From a virus, in the IMG/VR virus record IMGVR_UViG_3300030333_007368, positions 2,996 through 23,776 of that record: a stretch of DNA of 20,781 nt. The stretch is one strand, 5' to 3'. The number at the start of each line of letters is the position of its first letter. The first letter of the stretch is position 1. Shown piece after piece: positions 15,212-20,781 of this stretch. The notes under the pieces were generated by a model. That model was not told the origin of the DNA, ran no database searches, and was given only the letters and a program-made list of their open reading frames with translations. The position numbers were made by a program, and so were the translations under genes.

Positions 15212-16846
15212 ATGGCAATAGCACCAGTCAATAAGTTTTTATCTGTTATGGTTCCTGTAGCACCAGGAGAACAGAAATTGTATGAGGTTCCTACAGGAAC
15301 TTCTGCGTTGGTATTGTATGCTCAAGTTGCTAATGTTGGTGTAGGTACATATCCAACAGTTACTTTTATTCAGAGAAGAGAATCTAGAAGTACAGGACTT
15401 ACAAGGGATATAAGAGTTATAAAAGATGTAGAGATTCCACCTAATGATGGTGTAATTTTAGTTGATGGTAGAATGGTATTGGAAAAAACACCATTAGTTA
15501 TAGATAGAATTTATATACAAGGAACGCAAAGTGGTGTAAGTACGATTACAGATGTTTCTTATTGTGAGCCATTAGGACTTGCTACAGTTACAACAATGGA
15601 TGCTCATGGTTTTAGTGCTGGTGAGCAAATAACTTTGGGTGGAATTGCATTTACATGCTCAAATAATAATTCAGGTATTACAACAACAATATTTCCAGAT
15701 CCACAGTCATCTTATATTGTAGAAACTGCTCCAACTACTGATGCATTTACAACTCGTGTTGGTTCTTCAAATGGTATAACTCATTTTTACAATGCAGCAA
15801 TTCATAGTTTTGTTAGAGCAGATAATAATTCAATATTAGCAAATAATACAACGTATAAGACTCCTACAGATGGAAGTTATGATCCAGGAACTGGTACTTT
15901 GTCTTTGACTATTGCAAATCATGGTATTCTTGCTGGTGCAACATCACATACTCCAAATGGTGCATTTTATAATGGTGATGTTGGTATATTAACAGTAACT
16001 ACAGCAGCTGCTCATGGATTTTCGACAGGTAATTTGATTAAATTTGATGATAATGCATTGACATTTACTTGTTCAATGGGATCTGGTAACAAGACATATC
16101 CAAGATCTACAGATCCTGCTAGTGGTAGATGGAAAGCTATTACTGTAGAAAGTACTACTAGATTTAATTTGGATGTAGGAAAAAGTCCTATTGTTTCATT
16201 TAATGTTTCTGATGCTGAGTATAATCCTACTGCTGGTATTTTAACTTGTACTATTGGTAGTCATAGTTTATTGGCAAATACTAGTGTAAAAATAAAAGAA
16301 GAATCTATTAAATTTACTTGTGCACAAGATAGTAATGCATCTATAAAAGCTTATCCAAGATCTAGTGGATGTACTGGTCCTGGATGTGTAGGTGGAGCTG
16401 ACCCTTCATATGATAAACCTGTTAATATTACTGCGGTAACAGACACAACAATTAGTTTAAATGTTGGTGCATCTTCTAATGTAACTGCTCATACATTTTC
16501 ATCAGCAGTTGCAGGTGCAATAATAAGTGGTGGTGATTATGCACATACTTATGTAAGTGCAGTAACTAATGGTATGAAGAGATCCACTGCTTATGTTGGT
16601 ATTGCTACTGGTTCTATATATTTTAAATGTAGTCAAGATGGATTTGCGACTGAGCATGGATATCCCCGTGCAACTGGATCTGATTATGCAGGAGGAGCTG
16701 ATCCTGCACATAATACTAATTTAAATATTATTGAAGCAGATACTAATACAATTAAAGTAAATGTAGGTGTATCCACTCAGGGTGGACTTGTTGCTCCACT
16801 CCAAATGGAATTTCTTGCAAGTATTCTAGAAAACAGTAATGCCTAA
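15212..16846 (+). CDS. Virion structural protein with four Cys/YPR repeat modules
   Basis: This 544-aa protein starts one base after the fibre stop, so coupled translation is likely. Residues 1-110 form an N-terminal beta domain (APGEQKLYEVPTGTSALVLYA, PPNDGVILVDGRMVLEKTPLVIDRIYIQG) shared by many marine phage structural proteins. From about 111 to 519 it has four related modules. Each has a hydrophobic strand ending FTC or FKC (Cys at 148, 287, 370, 473), then YPR or a similar sequence (FPDPQ in the first), and ends in a strand closing with VG (183, 323, 419, 519). It is likely a fibre-associated or baseplate-peripheral protein; the role is inferred from position between two fibre genes. Its end overlaps the next start by eight bases (ATGCCTAA). 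Confidence 0.75.
   Translation: MAIAPVNKFLSVMVPVAPGEQKLYEVPTGTSALVLYAQVANVGVGTYPTVTFIQRRESRSTGLTRDIRVIKDVEIPPNDGVILVDGRMVLEKTPLVIDRIYIQGTQSGVSTITDVSYCEPLGLATVTTMDAHGFSAGEQITLGGIAFTCSNNNSGITTTIFPDPQSSYIVETAPTTDAFTTRVGSSNGITHFYNAAIHSFVRADNNSILANNTTYKTPTDGSYDPGTGTLSLTIANHGILAGATSHTPNGAFYNGDVGILTVTTAAAHGFSTGNLIKFDDNALTFTCSMGSGNKTYPRSTDPASGRWKAITVESTTRFNLDVGKSPIVSFNVSDAEYNPTAGILTCTIGSHSLLANTSVKIKEESIKFTCAQDSNASIKAYPRSSGCTGPGCVGGADPSYDKPVNITAVTDTTISLNVGASSNVTAHTFSSAVAGAIISGGDYAHTYVSAVTNGMKRSTAYVGIATGSIYFKCSQDGFATEHGYPRATGSDYAGGADPAHNTNLNIIEADTNTIKVNVGVSTQGGLVAPLQMEFLASILENSNA
15542..16768 (+). repeat. Four degenerate protein modules (Cys...YPR)
   Basis: The modules cover about residues 111-183, 254-323, 336-419 and 465-519 of the 544-aa protein. 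They share the F-[TK]-C strand, a YPR-type turn and a terminal hydrophobic-N/R-VG strand. Modules 3 and 4 carry a GGADP insertion after YPR that module 2 replaces with STDPASGRW. Divergence shows an old duplication. Confidence 0.75.
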
Positions 16847-19800
16847 GTATATAAGTGGAAGAGTAAAAAGAACTCCTCAGAGTGCTTTAACGGATGATAG
16901 ATATCAATATCTTGGATTAGAACAAACAGAACCAAATCTTGGTGATCCAACAGGTACTTTACCTTCTGTTCCAGTAGGACAGCAATATCAGATAGTTTCT
17001 CTTGTAAATCATCCAGGAGAAAGATATTGGGTTACAAAGAGTGGTGGAATAATACCTGGTGCTATTAGTTTATATGATGAGGGAAGTCTTGTAGGAACTG
17101 CTGATAGTATTAGTCAGGTTGATTTTCGTGGAAATGCAGTATCTGCAATTGCTACTCCTTATGTTGAAGGTGTATCAACTGGTGTTGCTGGAACTATTAC
17201 CGTTAAACCACCAGGTAATAATGGAAGTGTATTATTTAAGGAAGCAAATGATTTTGCAACATCATCTAACCTTGTATTTAATACTAATGTTGGTATTCTT
17301 ACAGTAGGTAATGGAATTGATATTGGAATTGGTGGAACTATTCTAACTGCAAAAACATCACCTTCAACAGGTTATCCATTAATTGGTGTAAATGAAGCAA
17401 ATCCAACACAAGAATTAGATGTTAATGGTGATATTAGAATAAGAGGGACAATATATGATTACAATAATGATCCAGGTAGTCAAAGTGAAGTTTTAACTAA
17501 GGGTTCTAATGGTGTTGAATGGGTATCTCAAGGTTCAGTTACAGCAGGTGCTGGTGGAACCATATATAATGTTCAATTTCATGGTACTACAGGAGTTGTT
17601 GATGGTGCTAGTAATTTTGTCTTTAGATCTGATACTAATCGTGTAGGTATTGGTAGTACACAACCCACTAAATTATTAGATGTTTATGGGCCATCTAGGT
17701 TTAGAAGTGGCATCAGTGCTGATATGCTTTATATCACTGGTGTTAGTACTGCTCTTAATCTTATTAATGCAGATGGTGGTATAAAGGCAAATACAGCATC
17801 AGTCACTGATCTTACAACTGGACGTGTTGTAACTGTAGGAACAGCAGGTGAACTTCAAGACAGTGCTAATTTAACTTGGAATAATACTACAGGTTACTTA
17901 GGAGCTCTTAGTTTAACTGTTTCTGAGAATACTACTACTGGACAATTAAATGTAACTGGAATTACTACGATTGGTAGTGTAAAGATAAGTTCAGATACAG
18001 TTACTACAACTTCTGGAAATTTAAAATTAAATTCTACTAGTGGAACAACACAAGTTGATGATATTTTATTAGTAAATTCTACAATACAATCTAATGATAA
18101 AGATACTGGTGCTCTTGTAGTTGAAGGTGGTGTTGGTATAGAGAAGAATGTTAATATTGGTGGATTACTTAATGTAACAGGAATTGCAACATTAAACAGT
18201 TCTGGAGGTATTACCACAACTGGTGGTGATTTATATGTGGGTGGTACTTTATATCTTAAATACCCTTTAAATTTAAATCAGGCTAATTTTGAGAATCTTT
18301 ATGTTTCTCCTGGTATTTCAACATTTAAAGGAGATGTAGAGTTTCATGGTGCTCTTGGAGTAACATCAGCTTATTGGGATAAGTCTGATAATGCACTTAA
18401 GTTTATTGATAATGCCAAAGCAAAATTTGGTACTGGTGGAGATCTTGAGATATATTATACGGATGGTGATGGATCTAATGATGGTAGTGTATTCAAGCAC
18501 ACAGGACCGCATGATATGCGTTTCCAAATACCTTCAGGTGCTCATGATATAGTATTTGAAAGGACTGATGGTGCTAATTTAGCAGTATATAATGCTGATA
18601 ATAGTGTAGATTTACATTATAGAGGTTCTAGTGGTGCTGGTAGGAAATTTCAAACTTCTGGAATTGGAGTTACTGTAATTGGACAATTAGATGCTACTAG
18701 TGCTGTTCTTTCTGCTGCTTTAACCGTTGGTGGAGATACAAATTTAAATGGTAATGTAGTTCTAGGTGATGCAAATACTGATAATATAACTGTTAATGGA
18801 GAATTTAATTCAAATCTTATTCCTGATGTAAACGTTACCTATGATTTAGGTAGTGATGCTCGTAGATGGCAAACTGTTTATGCAAGAAATATTGAGGGAT
18901 TAACTAATTTAGATATTGAAAATTTATATGTAAGTGGTATTGCAACATTTAAAGATGATGTGCAGTTTCATGGTACTGCTGGTGTTACATCTGTTTTCTG
19001 GGATAAGTCAGCAGACACTTGGACATTCTATGATCATGTTAAAGCAAAATGGGGTAATTCTGGAGATTTAGAAATATATCATGATGAAGATAATAGTATT
19101 ATAAGTGATGTTGGGACAGGTAGATTAAAGATTCTTGGTAGTAATGTAGATATTGATGCATCTAGTGGAGTAGATTTAAAACATAATGGTGTTAAAGTAT
19201 TTGAAACTCTTGGACTTGGTGTTACTGCCATAGGTAATATCGCAGCTAATTCATCTAGTATATCAGGAATTGCTACCTTTGAAGGTGCAGTTCATGATAG
19301 TACTAAGAGTGCTGGAAGTAGTGGATGGCTTTTAAGTTCATTAGGTGCCTCTGGAACACAATGGGTAAGTCCAGGATCTATATCAGTAGAAAATGCAGAG
19401 AAGGTTAGAGTTACTTCTAAGAGTGATAATAATACTTACCATCTAACATTCGTTGATGATATAACAACTAACTATCAAGGAATTAATGTTGATAATGATA
19501 GTTTAACTTGGAATGCATCAACTAATTTATTAACTGCTCAAAAGTTTAAAGTAGAATCAATAGAAGAATGGGGTACTGTTGATACTGGACAAAATGAACA
19601 GGTTATAACAGCAGATGGTTCTGGTGGGTGGACATGGAAGGATAATACAAGTGGTGGTATTGGAACAGTATTTGTAAAACAATATACCAAGGCATCTGGT
19701 TCATCAATAGCACCTTTTGTTCCTGATGCTGTTGAAAGAACTTGTACTTCTTATATCACAGTTGATACTACTACAGCAGGAATTTCTACTATTGGTATTG

Positions 19801-20781
19801 CAGAAACGAGTAATGCTTATGGTAACCATTGGACTCAAAGTGATGATCCTACTTCTGTTGCAGGTGGTAGTTTAACTGTTTGTGATGGTGATTTATGGTA
19901 TGATACTACTGATACTGGTGGGTCTGCTGCTGCTGGCGGTATGACTATTCTGGATGAAGGTGTTACATTACCAACTATTGCAACAACTCTTGATTTTGTA
20001 GGTGGTGGTGTTGTAGCAAGTGGAACAGGAGCAACAAAAACAATTACAATTTCTGGTGGTGCTGGAAATCCAGCTGGATCTGATACCCAAGTTCAATATA
20101 ATAATGGTGGTTCCTTTGGTGGAATGGCTGAACTTACTTATAATGATTCCACTGGTGATATAACTCTTGCAGGTGCAAACTATAATACTATTTGGGATAA
20201 GTCTGCGGATGCATTGGAATTTCAGGATAATGCAAGAGCTAACTTTGGTACTAATAATGATTTACAAATATCTCATACTAATGATCTTTCTGGACAAAAT
20301 GATTCTGAAGGAAATAGTGTTCTTGATGGTGGAGATTGGTGTTCATTAATAAAAGAAGCTGGCACAGGTCCATTCATATTTAAGACGGATGGTGGACCTG
20401 GAACAGGAGCATATCAATTCTATGATGCAGGTTGGAGACCAATACTCAAATTATTCAGTGGTACTAGTGCAAGGGCTGCTTTATACTGGGGTGGAGTAGA
20501 AAAATTAATTACTGATACAGCTGGTATTTCTATTACTGGTGGAATTAAAGATAAGGATGGAGATTTAGGATCTGCAGGACAAGTTTTAAGTAGTACTGGT
20601 ACTCAATTAAATTGGATTGATGCTACTAGTGGTTCATCTACATTAGCTGGACTTACAGATACAGCAATTACTTCTGCTACGAAGAATGATATGTTATTAT
20701 ATGATGGTACATCAACTAAGTGGGACAATGTACCTAGTGGTGTTGCTAATGTTAAACTTTATGGTGCAGTAGGTGATAATG
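16839..20781 (+). CDS. Giant tail fibre protein, 3' end outside window
   Basis: The frame from ATG 16839 stays open for 1314 codons to the window end. The N-terminus MPKYISGRVKRTPQSALTDD, with QTEPNLGDP (34-42) and VGQQYQIVSLVNHPGERYWV (51-70), is the attachment domain type of giant fibres in marine T4-like phages. A VGIGSTQPTKLLDVYG motif (269-284) follows, then one GALVVEGG-type repeat identical in style to the upstream fibre, three WDKS modules, and several short W-ending motifs (NGVEWVSQG, SGTQWVSPG, GGWTWKDN, TQLNWIDAT) that mark module ends. The beta-rich, Asn/Thr/Gly-rich composition fits a trimeric fibre. The start overlaps the previous stop by eight bases. The C-terminal receptor end is not in the window. 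Confidence 0.85.
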   Translation, partial: MPKYISGRVKRTPQSALTDDRYQYLGLEQTEPNLGDPTGTLPSVPVGQQYQIVSLVNHPGERYWVTKSGGIIPGAISLYDEGSLVGTADSISQVDFRGNAVSAIATPYVEGVSTGVAGTITVKPPGNNGSVLFKEANDFATSSNLVFNTNVGILTVGNGIDIGIGGTILTAKTSPSTGYPLIGVNEANPTQELDVNGDIRIRGTIYDYNNDPGSQSEVLTKGSNGVEWVSQGSVTAGAGGTIYNVQFHGTTGVVDGASNFVFRSDTNRVGIGSTQPTKLLDVYGPSRFRSGISADMLYITGVSTALNLINADGGIKANTASVTDLTTGRVVTVGTAGELQDSANLTWNNTTGYLGALSLTVSENTTTGQLNVTGITTIGSVKISSDTVTTTSGNLKLNSTSGTTQVDDILLVNSTIQSNDKDTGALVVEGGVGIEKNVNIGGLLNVTGIATLNSSGGITTTGGDLYVGGTLYLKYPLNLNQANFENLYVSPGISTFKGDVEFHGALGVTSAYWDKSDNALKFIDNAKAKFGTGGDLEIYYTDGDGSNDGSVFKHTGPHDMRFQIPSGAHDIVFERTDGANLAVYNADNSVDLHYRGSSGAGRKFQTSGIGVTVIGQLDATSAVLSAALTVGGDTNLNGNVVLGDANTDNITVNGEFNSNLIPDVNVTYDLGSDARRWQTVYARNIEGLTNLDIENLYVSGIATFKDDVQFHGTAGVTSVFWDKSADTWTFYDHVKAKWGNSGDLEIYHDEDNSIISDVGTGRLKILGSNVDIDASSGVDLKHNGVKVFETLGLGVTAIGNIAANSSSISGIATFEGAVHDSTKSAGSSGWLLSSLGASGTQWVSPGSISVENAEKVRVTSKSDNNTYHLTFVDDITTNYQGINVDNDSLTWNASTNLLTAQKFKVESIEEWGTVDTGQNEQVITADGSGGWTWKDNTSGGIGTVFVKQYTKASGSSIAPFVPDAVERTCTSYITVDTTTAGISTIGIAETSNAYGNHWTQSDDPTSVAGGSLTVCDGDLWYDTTDTGGSAAAGGMTILDEGVTLPTIATTLDFVGGGVVASGTGATKTITISGGAGNPAGSDTQVQYNNGGSFGGMAELTYNDSTGDITLAGANYNTIWDKSADALEFQDNARANFGTNNDLQISHTNDLSGQNDSEGNSVLDGGDWCSLIKEAGTGPFIFKTDGGPGTGAYQFYDAGWRPILKLFSGTSARAALYWGGVEKLITDTAGISITGGIKDKDGDLGSAGQVLSSTGTQLNWIDATSGSSTLAGLTDTAITSATKNDMLLYDGTSTKWDNVPSGVANVKLYGAVGDN
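18096..18166 (+). repeat. Single copy of the upstream fibre's 34-codon repeat
   Basis: The segment encodes DKDTGALVVEGGVGIEKNVN and so matches the repeats at 12538-13470. Bases 18096-18139 match 12874-12917 at 43 of 44 positions. It is therefore a shared DNA module between the two fibre genes. Confidence 0.85.
18285..20541 (+). repeat. Three WDKS fibre modules
   Basis: Modules start at about 18285, 18912 and 20178. Each has a WDKS-x-(5-6)-F-x-D motif, then KAKFGTGGDLEIYY, KAKWGNSGDLEIYH or RANFGTNNDLQISH, and ends in a [GT]-[IL]-G-[IV]-T or GISITGG segment. The first two also share the leader ENLYVS...F-K-x-DV-x-FHG. Between module 2 and module 3 lies about 940 bp of unrelated, WVSPG-marked sequence. 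Confidence 0.8.

Noticed and set aside
17119-18217. Small open frames at 17119-17307 (plus) and 17894-18217 (minus)
   Set aside because: Both are frame shadows of the giant fibre, whose frame is open from 16839 to the end of the window.

Overview
The window is part of the tail and baseplate gene block of a contractile-tailed T4-like phage. The low GC content, the dense gene packing and the types of fibre and structural proteins point to a marine myovirus of the cyanophage or pelagiphage kind. I see no host genes, tRNAs, insertion sequences or CRISPR arrays. The host assignment (Prochlorococcus, Synechococcus or SAR11) is inference from composition and family resemblance only.

Layout: a few codons of a plus-strand gene and an intrinsic terminator open the window (1-55). 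A minus-strand operon follows (2793 down to 54): gp4 head-completion nuclease, an unknown 116-aa protein, gp48 tail-tube cap and gp53 baseplate wedge. A 38-bp divergent intergenic region carries two face-to-face promoter-like boxes. From 2832 to the window end every gene is on the plus strand: a tail-tube-fold protein (probably gp54), gp26-like and gp51-like hub assembly proteins, a Lys/Ala-rich 449-aa protein (tape-measure candidate), a 281-aa coiled-coil protein, gp27-like hub, a gp5-like OB-fold protein without lysozyme, a 616-aa structural protein, a 244-aa beta-helix spike-like protein, a 1244-aa repeat fibre, a 544-aa repeat structural protein, and a fibre of at least 1314 aa that runs off the end.

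The strongest observation is at the gp26/gp51 junction. The last codons of gp26 contain a canonical -1 slippery heptamer (T TTT TTC, 4195-4201). A six-base spacer with the gp26 stop follows, then a 10-bp stem-loop (4208-4236) that buries the gp51 start codon. The gp51 frame is exactly -1 and open through the site, so a 299-aa gp26-gp51 fusion is predicted. This is the G/GT tail-assembly-chaperone arrangement of lambda. The gene order (tube-like protein, G, GT, then a long Lys/Ala-rich protein) also matches, which suggests the 449-aa protein is the tape measure.

Together the genes encode the central hub and spike (gp27-like, OB-fold and beta-helix proteins), its assembly chaperones, the tube-to-baseplate junction (gp48, gp54-like), a wedge component (gp53) and the outer fibres. 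Expression is probably late: one exact T4-type late box (TATAAATA) and several near variants sit 20-32 bases before start codons.
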